Positions 15,673 through 24,503 of a stretch of DNA of 36,172 nt are shown here, piece by piece. The translations under genes were made by a program, and so were the position numbers. Numbering within the stretch: position 1 is the first letter of the stretch; every line of letters begins with the position of its first letter. The DNA comes from an uncultured Lentisphaeria bacterium (GTDB taxonomy: Bacteria > Verrucomicrobiota > Lentisphaeria > Victivallales > Victivallaceae): contig CAIKZE010000466.1 of NCBI GenBank assembly GCA_903831825.1, forward strand, positions 1 to 36,172, in the 5' to 3' direction. The notes under the pieces were generated by a model, which was not told the DNA's origin, did no database searches, and saw nothing but the letters and a program-made list of their open reading frames with translations.

Positions 15673-17334
15673 TTAAAGCAACTGTCCTTGATCTGCCCGC
15701 TTTTCTTCAATTTTGGCCTTTTTGAAATTATGGAGACCGGCAGATACATCGAAATATTGCGGCTTTGCCTTGCCTGATAATAAATCTGAGATTGTCAAAA
15801 TTTGGATTTTCGGAACATCGCCGTTAGGCGAGTGATAAAATCTTGCACTTACAGCTTCAGTGGTCATCGGTCTTGTAGGTTCGGCAAGCGTTACAAATAA
15901 ACCGACTGCCGCTTTTTCTCTTTCAACAGTTGCGATTAAGTCTTTCACCATTGTTACGCTTACATGCTCGCTGCCTTTCACTGAAACGATAATTTTTTTA
16001 ACTCCGGAATTATCGTCTTGAAAGAAAATCAGACCGTCAATGCCGCCATCCGAGCCTTTTTTCTTGCCATGATACGGCTGGGCATTGACCAAAGAACAAG
16101 CCCACCATTGAAACTGATATTTATCCCGTTCGGCCAAATTCCTTGCTCCTTCAAAATCCATCGGCGTCCCATGAACTTCAAAGACGATTTTGGGAAAAGC
16201 GTCTCTCATGCGCTTTTCAATCAGGCTGATTGCCAAATGAGTTATGTCAATGCCGATCCATTCCCGGCCTAAAGCTTGTGCCGCATGCACGGCCGTGCCG
16301 CACCCGCAAAATGGATCAAGAACCACATCTCCTTTATTGCTGCTGGCTTCAATGATTCTTTCGAGCAATGCCAATGGCTTTTGAGTAGGGTAGCCAAGTC
16401 TTTCCGCCGCTTGAGATGAGATTGGCAAAATATCCGTAATTACATCCTGGATAGATACTCCTTCGGCTTCGTCCATATAACGTTTTTGCTGCGGAACACT
16501 ACCCTTGAGCGGCCAGTAAATCAGTCCGGCGGAATCTAATAAATCCAATTTTCTCTGCGTACTTGATTTCTGAATGGTTTTTTTGTCTGCTATTGTTTGT
16601 AATGCTCCCAATGGAACTGCCCAATGCCTGCCGGCAGTTGTTGGATCTACCCCGCGCCATGGCTTCCCGGAATCACCTGTTCTCGTTCCCGCGCCAGTTA
16701 AGGTAACAAGGCGATACCTGCCGCGCTCATCAGAAAAGCGATAAAAATTATCCAAATACGACTCGTCATATTTTTCAAAAACTTTATTCCATGTGATATT
16801 AGAATTTTTTGAATAAAAAAATATCGTGTCGTGCAATGGCCCCCATCTTTTTGCGCCGCCATGAGAACCGCTGCGTTTCCAGATTATTTCGTTCAGATAG
16901 TTTTCCGCTCCAAAAACAGTATCTAAAACAATTTTTAAATAATGACTGGCAGTTGGATCACAATGCAAATACAAACTACCCTTTGGCTTCAAAACTCTGT
17001 GTAATTCAAGCAATCGGTTAGCCATCATCACCAAATATGCCATCATATCGCTTTCTTTCAAAAAGCTGCGGAATGACTGAATCATTTCAGACACATCTGT
17101 ATTCGACTGATGTAAAATTTCAGCAAATTCCCGTTCTGCTTGCTCACCCCAATGCCAAGTATCTTCGAAGGCGGTTATTTGAGCATCCGAATCATGCCCT
17201 TTAGGCGTTTTGAATAAAAGGTTATAGTCCCTTTTGCTATTGAAAGGCGGGTCCAGATAAATCAGGTCAACGCTTTCATTTTTTATTTCATCACGCAAAA
17301 CGTAAAGATTATCGCCAAAAAATAATTTTCCCAT
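15673..17334 (-). CDS. beta-class DNA methyltransferase with C-terminal nuclease-like domain (553 aa)
   Basis: An amino-methyltransferase that should methylate adenine N6 or cytosine N4 in DNA. Motif IV, LIYLDPPFNSKRDYN, comes first (residues about 28-42), then a long target-recognition region, then motif I DPFCGCGTAVHAAQALGREW (about 339-358): the order of the beta class. After it, residues about 420-530 hold a restriction-endonuclease-like domain with GSDGGIDGLIFF and KKIIVSVKG, matching the D...xVK core of PD-(D/E)xK nucleases, followed by EREKAAVGLFVTLAEPTRPM, a stretch I recall from similar methyltransferase fusions. No separate restriction or specificity gene is near. I chose ATG at 17334, nine bases after GGAAAG, over an upstream TTG. 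It may be a self-contained restriction-modification enzyme or an orphan. Confidence 0.8.
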   Translation of the reverse strand: MGKLFFGDNLYVLRDEIKNESVDLIYLDPPFNSKRDYNLLFKTPKGHDSDAQITAFEDTWHWGEQAEREFAEILHQSNTDVSEMIQSFRSFLKESDMMAYLVMMANRLLELHRVLKPKGSLYLHCDPTASHYLKIVLDTVFGAENYLNEIIWKRSGSHGGAKRWGPLHDTIFFYSKNSNITWNKVFEKYDESYLDNFYRFSDERGRYRLVTLTGAGTRTGDSGKPWRGVDPTTAGRHWAVPLGALQTIADKKTIQKSSTQRKLDLLDSAGLIYWPLKGSVPQQKRYMDEAEGVSIQDVITDILPISSQAAERLGYPTQKPLALLERIIEASSNKGDVVLDPFCGCGTAVHAAQALGREWIGIDITHLAISLIEKRMRDAFPKIVFEVHGTPMDFEGARNLAERDKYQFQWWACSLVNAQPYHGKKKGSDGGIDGLIFFQDDNSGVKKIIVSVKGSEHVSVTMVKDLIATVEREKAAVGLFVTLAEPTRPMTTEAVSARFYHSPNGDVPKIQILTISDLLSGKAKPQYFDVSAGLHNFKKAKIEEKRADQGQLL

Positions 17335-17693
17335 ATTCAATGCTTTCCATTAAGCGCTCTTGCCCATTTTTTACATTGTTTTTGGAGAAAGCGCAAACAA
17401 ATTCTTAAACCGCTTTCTGTATATGATTTATTCCATGAAAAATATAATAGGATTTTCACGGAAATCAATTATAATCATGATTTTAATTGTTTAGGTCATT
17501 ACCGTTTGCTATAGCCGTTTGCGGCTTGTTTAAGCGTTATGGTTTAACCGTAAATTTTCGTTATCAAAAACCTGAGTTTAAAAATTTGCATTTAACTTCC
17601 TTCTTTACAGCTATTAACACAATATTTAATTGACAAAATTGCTATAGGTAAAGGGACAATTGAAAATTGAAAATTAAAAAACCGGGAAAGTAT

Positions 17694-17742
17694 GCCGGTT
17701 TCGCCGAAACTGGCAAGCAAGGCGGTTTTGGCAAAACCGCCT
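17694..17742. repeat. two adjacent hairpins
   Basis: GCCGGTTTC / GAAACTGGC (17694-17714, loop GCC) is followed after five bases by a perfect 10-bp stem AGGCGGTTTT / AAAACCGCCT (17720-17742, loop GGC). They resemble REP-type palindromes rather than terminators because no T-run follows. Confidence 0.6.
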
Positions 17743-17802
17743 GCTGAACATGTCTCTAAAAGATCGGGAATGCGAGTACCGCCCGTCTTGGGCAATGGAG
17801 GG

Positions 17803-17838
17803 CGGAATGAGGCCTATGGGTACTATGGGGCCTATGGG
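17803..17838 (-). repeat. 9-bp tandem repeat, inverted cluster
   Basis: On the minus strand the unit CCCATAGGC is repeated four times (the last copy degenerate). The same unit occurs four times on the plus strand at 18139-18174. Confidence 0.6.
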
Positions 17839-17872
17839 CCGGGAAACAGAGAATGAGAAGAATGGGAAAAGG

Positions 17873-18477
17873 TGTCCAGAATCTGCAAGACAGGTATCTC
17901 CCGCGAATGCGGGAAGCACAGACCGTGTCCAAAACCAGGAGAGACCCTGTCCAAAATGTCCGAGTCGTCCGACAAGTCCGACTAGTCCATCTGGACAGGT
18001 ATGGCCTGGTGTCCAGAATATGCTCAGGGGGTGTCCAAAATGGTTATAAAACTGAAAACCGTTGTGCGGAAGCGGCCTCTAAGTTCTCGGAAATGTTCTG
18101 CATCGCGGATGTCCAAAATCCACGTGTTTTACATAAGGCCCATAGGCCCCATGAGACCCATTGGCCCCATAAAGGCATTGTGCAAAGCCAGGGGAAGCGA
18201 GTCCAGAATGAGCGTGGCGGGTGTCCAAAATGTCCGAGTCGTCCGACTGGTCTGAACTGTCCGACAAGTCCGTCTTGGACAAGGCATGGCGGCTTGGTAT
18301 CCAAAATCAGCGTGAAGGTGTCCAAAATGATTATAAAACCGGAAAGCATTGTACACAGCGACTCTCTAACGACTCGGAGTGAATGCCCAAAACGGGTAAT
18401 TGAAAATTGAAAATGAAAAAACAAAATGGCAGTACCCTAAAACATGCCTCTAACGGCTCGGAGTGGATGTCCAGAAT
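17873..18477 (+). repeat. array of TGTCCARAAT decamers, several in pairs 22 bp apart
   Basis: Twelve copies or near copies start at 17873, 17926, 17948, 18010, 18032, 18110, 18200, 18222, 18298, 18319, 18384 and 18468. Four pairs are spaced 22, 22, 22 and 21 bp start to start (17926/17948, 18010/18032, 18200/18222, 18298/18319). A further pair in the opposite orientation, also 22 bp apart, is at 35975-36006. Two copies of a larger diverged module that includes the decamers lie at about 17948-18108 and 18222-18393, and a 26-base identical block opens both. Confidence 0.7.
18139..18174 (+). repeat. 9-bp tandem repeat, forward cluster
   Basis: Four units in a row: CCCATAGGC, CCCATGAGA, CCCATTGGC, CCCATAAAG. 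It can base-pair with the inverted cluster at 17803-17838. Confidence 0.6.
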
Positions 18478-18548
18478 GTCCAAGATATCAAAGAATGTGG
18501 AATTTGCATCCTCTTTTTACGTTTTTTGCATTTTTTATGAAAATGCTA

Positions 18549-18603
18549 TTGACAATAAAAGGTGCAAAGGATATAATATTTACAACGTTACATATGCAAC
18601 ATT
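18549..18603 (+). promoter_or_regulatory. consensus promoter plus LacI-type operator, copy 1 (regulator gene)
   Basis: TTGACA (18549-18554), a 17-base spacer and TATAAT (18572-18577) match the sigma70 consensus perfectly. Six bases further, a pseudo-palindrome centred on CATATG spans 18584-18603: arms AACGTT and AACATT. It covers the expected transcription start, the classical position for LacI-type repression. The same arrangement recurs at 23543 and 25001, so the regulator probably represses itself and those two units. Confidence 0.8.
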
Positions 18604-18619
18604 CCAACAGTGGTGATTT

Positions 18620-19651
18620 ATGGTTACTTTAAAAGAAATAGCAAACAGCGCCGGCGTCTCCCTGTCCACAGTATCCGCTGTTCTTAACAATAAAAAATAT
18701 TGCTACACATCAAGCGAAAAGCGTAAACGCATACTGGAAGTGGCGGAAAATCTTGGTTATCTTCCTAATATAAATTCAAGGGCGCTGAGAGGGATGCCGA
18801 CCAATACGATCGGAATTATAAGCAGTCCCTTCAATATACCTATTCACAGTGAATGCATCTACCACATTACAAGTCTCTTAAATTCGAGAGGATACCATGT
18901 TTTCTTCGGGGATTCTCAAAAATGCACTCCCCAAAAAGAAGATAACATGATAAAGGAGTTTTTATCGCGTGGCGTTGACGGGCTGATAATAAACAGCGAA
19001 CGCACCACGGACACGATCCGTTCAATGATACCCGCCTGCAAAATTCCGATCGTGAATATAGCAAATAATTATGGACAGACCGGCGACAAATGGAGTGTTT
19101 CAATAGACAGAGGCAGCGGTCTGTATTCGGCGACAGAGCACATGATAAAATGTCACGGCAAAAAGAAAATTGCCTTCCATGCACGATCAATAGACGCGAA
19201 TATGCATAAGTTAAACGGATATCGCGACGCATTGGAAAAAAACGGCGTGCAATTCACCACTGATTTATGCATAGAAATTGATGCAATACCAAACCGTTTT
19301 AAAATTATGAAAGATTTCATTCTTACCCACAAACCTGACGCATTTGTTACAACAAACGATGAACTGGCATTCGAAATCCTGCGACTTTGTTATGAAATGA
19401 ATATCAAAGTGCCTGACGACATCGCGGTTATAGGTTTTGACGGATTGAATTTTGGCGGCATGTTTATCCCATCGCTTTCCACAGTGCGTCAACCCGTAGA
19501 GCTACTCGCTGAAAAAGCAGTTGAAATCTTGATACGTAACATATTGGAGAAAATTGAACCTGAGAAGCCGACGCTGATTAAACCTGAACTTGTTTTGAGA
19601 GAAAGTTGCGGTTGCAAAAAAGCGCGCAGTGAAACCCCCTTTAAAATATGA
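18620..19651 (+). CDS. LacI/GalR-family transcriptional regulator (343 aa)
   Basis: The N-terminus is a LacI helix-turn-helix: VTLKEIANSAGVSLSTVSAV, with the recognition helix at about residues 15-24 and the hinge segment (LPNINSRALRG) around 50-60. The rest matches the periplasmic-binding-protein-like effector domain (GVDGLIINSE, PDAFVTTNDELAFEIL, IPSLSTVRQPVELL). The effector is probably a sugar. A consensus promoter and operator stand directly upstream, with GTGGTG as a weak ribosome binding site. The glycosidase-like gene follows after 120 bases. Autoregulation is inferred from the operator position. Confidence 0.92.
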   Translation: MVTLKEIANSAGVSLSTVSAVLNNKKYCYTSSEKRKRILEVAENLGYLPNINSRALRGMPTNTIGIISSPFNIPIHSECIYHITSLLNSRGYHVFFGDSQKCTPQKEDNMIKEFLSRGVDGLIINSERTTDTIRSMIPACKIPIVNIANNYGQTGDKWSVSIDRGSGLYSATEHMIKCHGKKKIAFHARSIDANMHKLNGYRDALEKNGVQFTTDLCIEIDAIPNRFKIMKDFILTHKPDAFVTTNDELAFEILRLCYEMNIKVPDDIAVIGFDGLNFGGMFIPSLSTVRQPVELLAEKAVEILIRNILEKIEPEKPTLIKPELVLRESCGCKKARSETPFKI

Positions 19652-19774
19652 GGCGACTGCTTGTAACGTCAAAGTTGTGGAATACCGCCGGGACGTTTAA
19701 TCAGCTTTACACTATTTAAATTTTTGACAGTTATAAAAAATATTATGAATATAAAAACAACGGAGAATAAAGAA

Positions 19775-22700
19775 ATGAATTTTTTTTCAGCAAGTCAACT
19801 TTTAAACACTAAACGATCACGTAAATCGTATCGGGCATCCTCGTTTATCAGCCTGATGTTGGTAATCTTCTTTCAGATGCTAATGTTGAGCGCCGGAGCG
19901 GAGGTTCTCATGGACAGCAACACCGCCGCATGGCACACCGGCAGCGCCAAGTTCACCTTCCGGAATGATAATGCCAGGCCAGGCGCAAAGCTGTTCACGG
20001 TGACGAAAACGGACAAAACGGCGGAATGGGGCAGTTTTATGACAAAAGACTGGATTAAGGTGGAGCCTTACCAGGGCAAGCGCCTTCATATTTCTTTCTC
20101 AATGAAAGTTGACTCCCTGGAATGCCTCAATGAACGGAAAGCGAACTACATTTGTCCGTTGCTGACTTTCTATCCGGAAAACACCTCAACGGCATGGAGC
20201 GCTAACTGCGGCTCGGAAACCCTTGATCGAATAAAAACCGCGACCGACTGGATAGACTACCAGTATGACTGCCTCGTGCCGTCCAAAGCACGTTACGCAA
20301 TATTCCAAATATCATTCGGTCAAGTCAATGGCGTCATTGAGATCGCCAATATCCGCATTGAAAATCAGTCCGGCGCGGTCGAAGTTGCTCATAGCGATGA
20401 GTTCACCACCGCGGCGTTGGTGCCCCGGCGGAACCCCAACAGCAACGACGCGGCGGCGCTGTGCGTCAAGGACGCGAACGGACAAAAAATTATAAACCGC
20501 ATCACTTTCGATGACCGCGGACTTTACTTTGACGTGAGCGTCCCCGACAAAAGCTTTTTTCAGCCTTACAAGAACGATGAAATATGGAAAGGCGACAGCG
20601 TTCAAATGGCATTTGACACAATGGGCGACCGCTCCGAATCCCCCAATAAATCCGATGACTACGAAATGGTGTTCGCCTTAGTTGACGGAAAACCGTTTGT
20701 TTGCCCGTCGTTCGTTCCCCCGGATCATCCGTTCCGTCTGCTCGACATCCAGACGGAGATTACCGCGGGGCCGGAGGCAACGCGTTACAAGGTTGAACTG
20801 CCGTGGCGCGCGCTGGCCCCTTTCTTATACGAGCAAAGCAATTGGCTTGGATATTCGTTCCTGGTCAATCAAAATGACGGCAAAGGACGTTCGTTCCGTG
20901 AATGGTCGTCGGGTATCGGCCCAAGCAAAAATCCGTCTCAGTATGGAATGCTGTTGCTGGACAAGGAATCGCGAGGCGTGTCGGCCGTGCTGACCATCGA
21001 CAAAACTGACTGTTTTGAGGGTGAAAGCATCGCGGCGACAGTGCATGTTCCCGCCGCTGTGCCTAAAACCATAGTGCTGACGGTATCAGTGAACGGAACC
21101 GTCTTAAATGACAAGCAATATGTCTTAAAATCCGGTGAAACCAGCTTCACCATCAGGTTGAACTCAAAAGATTTAAAACCAGGCGGCAACACCCTATGCG
21201 TGCAGGCACGGCTGCTGCCGGAACAGATTACCATCTTGAACCGCGAACTGAAAATCAACGCGCTTTCAACCCAAGACATAATCCAGGAAGTCGCGAAACT
21301 GCGGCAGGAGATTAACGACAGTCTGACAATTTTGCGGCAACTGTTGAGTCCTTTTGATTCCAAGGATCGGAAACCCCGCGGGCAGATCGCCTCTTTGGCG
21401 ATTGTTGAATTGTTCAAAGATTACATCGTCGAAGATATTGAGTTGAAACATCCCGCATGGGCATTGCGCGAGGCAAAGGAGACCCTGCAGATCGCCCGGG
21501 CCGCCATTAAAGACATGACGAGCGGGAATTTCATCCTTTCCAGTGAGAAGTCGGTGCTGGACCTTCAGATCGCCAATGGACGGTTCGTCAATCCCCGAGG
21601 GGAGACGGTTTATCCATTCGGTTATTGCTATTCGTGGGTAACTTGCCCGGACTTCAAGGTGCGCAAACAATTGGGCATTACTGTCGAAGCCATGTCATGG
21701 CCGCCCCGGCCGCAACCGTCCCAGGAACCGCCGGGCTACACCGTCAGCGCAAAAGTCGAGGATTCGTATCATCAGCCCCAACAGAAACGGGCCAACAATA
21801 TCGCCCTTGATCTTTCTTCTTTTTCCGAAAGCTTCATGGACAAGGAGCCGTTCTCAAAGCTATACAAGGATGACAAGACTCCCGGCAACCACTTCTTGAA
21901 TTTTGACCCCGATAGTCCGGCGGTGAAGGAATTCATCAGCAAAGCGGGCGCCGCCTGCGGTGAATGTCTCGCCTCGCTTCCCCGTGAGGTTCGCGGAACA
22001 ATTATCGGCTGCGACCTCGCCAATGAACCGGCTTTCACCAGCATCACCAAAAATACGATGAGTAATTTTCGCGACTATCTGAGTAAGAAGTATAAAGACG
22101 TCAAGGCGCTGAATGACGCCTGGCATACGGACTTTGCCGGATTCGACGCTATCGGCGATATCCGTCCGCTGCTGCCTGATGCCGGTCACAAGGTCGCCTA
22201 TTATGACTGGTGCGTCTTCGGACAGCAGCGCTTCTATGCGCACTTCAACAATGAAAAAAATGCTCTGGTATCTAAAGCCGGCCAGAATCCGCCTCCGAAC
22301 GTCTTCGTGAAGTTCATGAATCATGAAACATGGAGCCCTCACGTATCATTCGACCGGGGATATGACCGGGAACTTCTTCAAACCCTGACCGCCATTAATG
22401 GCGGAGACGGAGGATTGCAGGCGCTCCAGCGCGGCAGCCCATACGCCATGAATTGGTTCAGCATTGCGGCGCCGGTGGAATATCTGCGCTCGCTGGCTCC
22501 GCAGCAGCCGATCTTTGATGACGAATGGCATTTGCCGCCAATAGCATCAGTATCGGGAGAACAGGTGCGCGCCGCGGTATGGCTGGGCGCCTGGCAGGGA
22601 CAGTCCGCCACCACGCTGTACGCTCTCTACCGCGACAAGCAGCGCCGCACAATCTATGGAATGTTCCACTACGGAACCGAGGCATGGTGGAAATGGATTA

Positions 22701-23467
22701 TGGATTGGGGCGTTGATTGGAGCCCTTCGATCATGAACGCCTACTCCCAGGAAGCCATACGCATTGGCGATTCCATGGAGAGAGTTCGCCAGTTCCCCGA
22801 AAGCGAACACCCGGTCCGCATCTATCATTCCCTCTCCTCCTCCATTTTTGACGGAAAGAAACACATTGAGGCGGTAGAGGCGATTTTCGAAGCGTTTTAT
22901 TTCCAGGATGTCAACATCGGTTTCGTCACGGAACGCATGCTTAAAGGAGAGCGTCCGCTTCCCCCGGACATGAAGCTGCTCATCATCCCGAACGCTCGTT
23001 ATGCCGATCCCGCCACGCTCCGTGCCATTGAAAAACTTGAGGAAAAGGGGGTTCATATCCTGCTTGTCGGCGGCGAGAATCTCAGCCGCGACACCTATGA
23101 CAGACCGATCTCCGAAAAAATAAAACTGCCTCATCCTGACTTGTGGAAACTAACAACGGCGGCGAACTACCGCTCCAATGCGGAAAAAGCGCTGCAAACG
23201 GCTGGAATCAGTCCGATGTTTACTCTGAAAAACGTTAATGGACAACATCCCGAACTCGTCTCGGCGCGCTTTGCGGCGTATGAAGGGAAAAAAATCGGAT
23301 ATGCCGTCAATCTCGGAACCAAACCGCAGGAATTCAAGATTGTCGACTCTGCGGGGAAAACGATGGAAATTGAAGATTGTTTCATCCCTGAAGGAAAGAC
23401 TGCGGAGAAACTGACGACAATTCGCCTGGAGCCATGCGGATTCATCAATTTCAATGTGAAGCAATAA
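19775..23467 (+). CDS. secreted multidomain glycoside-hydrolase-like protein (1230 aa)
   Basis: A very large exported protein. An unusually long positively charged leader precedes the hydrophobic signal segment (FISLMLVIFFQMLMLSAGA, residues about 24-42). Two beta-sandwich regions follow: about 45-190, and a CBM9/DOMON-like domain at about 195-400 (GDSVQMAFDTMGD, LGYSFLVNQNDGKGRSFREW). After a linker and coiled segment, a TIM barrel at about 590-980 shows GCDLANEPAFTS, where the Glu of NEP is a likely acid/base, and PIFDDEWHLPP, whose Glu is a candidate nucleophile; the layout is GH42/GH5-like. An amidotransferase-like domain (LLIIPNARYADPATL) and small beta domain close it. The start at 19775 follows GGAG by eight bases. 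It probably releases sugars recognised by the LacI protein upstream. Confidence 0.7.
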   Translation: MNFFSASQLLNTKRSRKSYRASSFISLMLVIFFQMLMLSAGAEVLMDSNTAAWHTGSAKFTFRNDNARPGAKLFTVTKTDKTAEWGSFMTKDWIKVEPYQGKRLHISFSMKVDSLECLNERKANYICPLLTFYPENTSTAWSANCGSETLDRIKTATDWIDYQYDCLVPSKARYAIFQISFGQVNGVIEIANIRIENQSGAVEVAHSDEFTTAALVPRRNPNSNDAAALCVKDANGQKIINRITFDDRGLYFDVSVPDKSFFQPYKNDEIWKGDSVQMAFDTMGDRSESPNKSDDYEMVFALVDGKPFVCPSFVPPDHPFRLLDIQTEITAGPEATRYKVELPWRALAPFLYEQSNWLGYSFLVNQNDGKGRSFREWSSGIGPSKNPSQYGMLLLDKESRGVSAVLTIDKTDCFEGESIAATVHVPAAVPKTIVLTVSVNGTVLNDKQYVLKSGETSFTIRLNSKDLKPGGNTLCVQARLLPEQITILNRELKINALSTQDIIQEVAKLRQEINDSLTILRQLLSPFDSKDRKPRGQIASLAIVELFKDYIVEDIELKHPAWALREAKETLQIARAAIKDMTSGNFILSSEKSVLDLQIANGRFVNPRGETVYPFGYCYSWVTCPDFKVRKQLGITVEAMSWPPRPQPSQEPPGYTVSAKVEDSYHQPQQKRANNIALDLSSFSESFMDKEPFSKLYKDDKTPGNHFLNFDPDSPAVKEFISKAGAACGECLASLPREVRGTIIGCDLANEPAFTSITKNTMSNFRDYLSKKYKDVKALNDAWHTDFAGFDAIGDIRPLLPDAGHKVAYYDWCVFGQQRFYAHFNNEKNALVSKAGQNPPPNVFVKFMNHETWSPHVSFDRGYDRELLQTLTAINGGDGGLQALQRGSPYAMNWFSIAAPVEYLRSLAPQQPIFDDEWHLPPIASVSGEQVRAAVWLGAWQGQSATTLYALYRDKQRRTIYGMFHYGTEAWWKWIMDWGVDWSPSIMNAYSQEAIRIGDSMERVRQFPESEHPVRIYHSLSSSIFDGKKHIEAVEAIFEAFYFQDVNIGFVTERMLKGERPLPPDMKLLIIPNARYADPATLRAIEKLEEKGVHILLVGGENLSRDTYDRPISEKIKLPHPDLWKLTTAANYRSNAEKALQTAGISPMFTLKNVNGQHPELVSARFAAYEGKKIGYAVNLGTKPQEFKIVDSAGKTMEIEDCFIPEGKTAEKLTTIRLEPCGFINFNVKQ

Positions 23468-23542
23468 TCCATGAAACACGCGGCATTGCCATTAAAGAAA
23501 GATTGAACCTTTACAATTAGTTACCTTTTTACGGAAACGCTA

Positions 23543-23597
23543 TTGACAACGGACAGAGAAAAGGTTATAATATTTACAACGTTACATATACAACGTT
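23543..23597 (+). promoter_or_regulatory. consensus promoter plus LacI-type operator, copy 2
   Basis: TTGACA (23543-23548), a 17-base spacer, TATAAT (23566-23571), then the operator with two perfect AACGTT arms (23578-23583 and 23592-23597) around ACATATAC. It is the most symmetrical of the three operators. It drives pseudopilin 2, with a decayed regulator start in the leader. Confidence 0.78.
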
Positions 23598-23605
23598 ATA
23601 AATAT

Positions 23606-23695
23606 ATGGATTCTTTAAAAGAAACAGCAAACAGTTCCGGAGCAGTACCCGTTGTTCTGAACAATCTTTGCAGATCAAACAAGTTCCAAAAATAA
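23606..23695 (+). pseudogene. decayed N-terminus of the LacI regulator
   Basis: A 29-codon frame begins MDSLKETANSSG and continues VPVVLNN before a stop. It aligns with the first residues of the intact regulator (MVTLKEIANSAG ... AVLNN), with the helix-turn-helix core deleted, and sits at the same distance from the same promoter-operator. It is therefore a truncated copy rather than a functional repressor. Confidence 0.75.
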
Positions 23696-23726
23696 TATCT
23701 TACCTAAAACAAGGAGGTACGAAAAG

Positions 23727-24503
23727 ATGAAGAAGCAGGCATGGTTTAATGTTCGTGAAAGCGGTACGCATGAAACCCGTTTTCAAGTCAATGTTTTCAC
23801 ACTCATTGAACTCCTGGTTGTGATCGCCATCATTGCAATTCTGGCGTCTATGCTGCTCCCGGGATTGGCGAAGGCCCGTGAAACAGCCAAAGGCAGCCAG
23901 TGTCAAAGCAATTTAAAGCAGATCGGAACGGCGGCGGCGCAGTACGGCAATGATTTTGGAGACTATTCGACATCAGCTAAAAATACCAGCAGTTATTTGT
24001 GGACTACCAATCTTGGCGTGTATTTGGGAATTGGCAGGACTCCCGCGGACGTTACTGCAAAATATACAACTAAAAAAACGCTGTATCTCTGTCCAAGCCA
24101 TGCTCAGCGTCTGCCGGCTGCAAACTACGGTACACTAGGCGGTTACTGGGGGCTTAGCTACGCCATGAATATGCAGTTTGACGAGACGATTTTTGCCAAT
24201 CAGGGGGTCAGATACAATATGGTGCAGAAGCCTTCCGTGCTGATTTATATTCTTGAATCCAATAACGCGCAGCGGGTAGATAACGGCGATGCGGCAATGC
24301 CCAGCAACAAAGTATATGGAATTAACGGACTGGGTTTGCTTGATGGCCCTTGCATTTTGCAGTCATGGCATAACGGGAATCCGAATGAGCTTCATTTTGA
24401 CGGACATGTCACCAAGTCGCCTTGGGGTACGCTGGCCGGCAAACTCAGCGCTCCGGGCGGCGTCTACTGGACGCTTGGTTCCAGTCAATGGGCCGCGCGC
24501 TGA
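23727..24503 (+). CDS. pseudopilin-like DUF1559 protein 2 (258 aa)
   Basis: A pilin-like N-terminus, [20 protein letters not shown], follows a leader of about 28 residues and ends in the usual [18 protein letters not shown] stretch. The residue before the cleavage site is Val where prepilin peptidase substrates normally have Gly. The C-terminal H-X9-DG motif is complete ([12 protein letters not shown], residues about 217-228). AGGAGG lies ten bases before the ATG. The gene is under the second copy of the LacI-type promoter and operator. It is very similar to pseudopilin 3, and the stretch from [19 protein letters not shown] onward is almost identical, which indicates recent duplication. Confidence 0.88.
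   Translation: MKKQAWFNVRESGTHETRFQVNVFTLIELLVVIAIIAILASMLLPGLAKARETAKGSQCQSNLKQIGTAAAQYGNDFGDYSTSAKNTSSYLWTTNLGVYLGIGRTPADVTAKYTTKKTLYLCPSHAQRLPAANYGTLGGYWGLSYAMNMQFDETIFANQGVRYNMVQKPSVLIYILESNNAQRVDNGDAAMPSNKVYGINGLGLLDGPCILQSWHNGNPNELHFDGHVTKSPWGTLAGKLSAPGGVYWTLGSSQWAAR

Larger units (their letters stand above)
17341..18619. other. 1.3-kb non-coding region rich in repeats
   Basis: No credible gene. Reading frames here have low-complexity products and no ribosome binding sites. From 17341 to about 17650 it is AT-rich without structure I can name. From 17658 to 18480 it contains two stable hairpins, 9-bp tandem repeats, at least twelve copies of a TGTCCARAAT decamer, and a diverged duplication. 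A 17-base word (AATTGAAAATTGAAAAT) occurs near both edges, at 17658-17674 and 18398-18414. The regulator promoter follows at 18549. Confidence 0.7.

Noticed and set aside
17750-18410. Open frames in the repeat array with PMG or PKCPSRP-type products
   Set aside because: Composition comes from 9-bp and decamer repeats, there are no ribosome binding sites, and both strands are open in several overlapping frames.
17873-18477. Possible CRISPR array
   Set aside because: The repeat is only ten bases, distances are uneven, intervening pieces are repeats themselves, and no cas gene is near.
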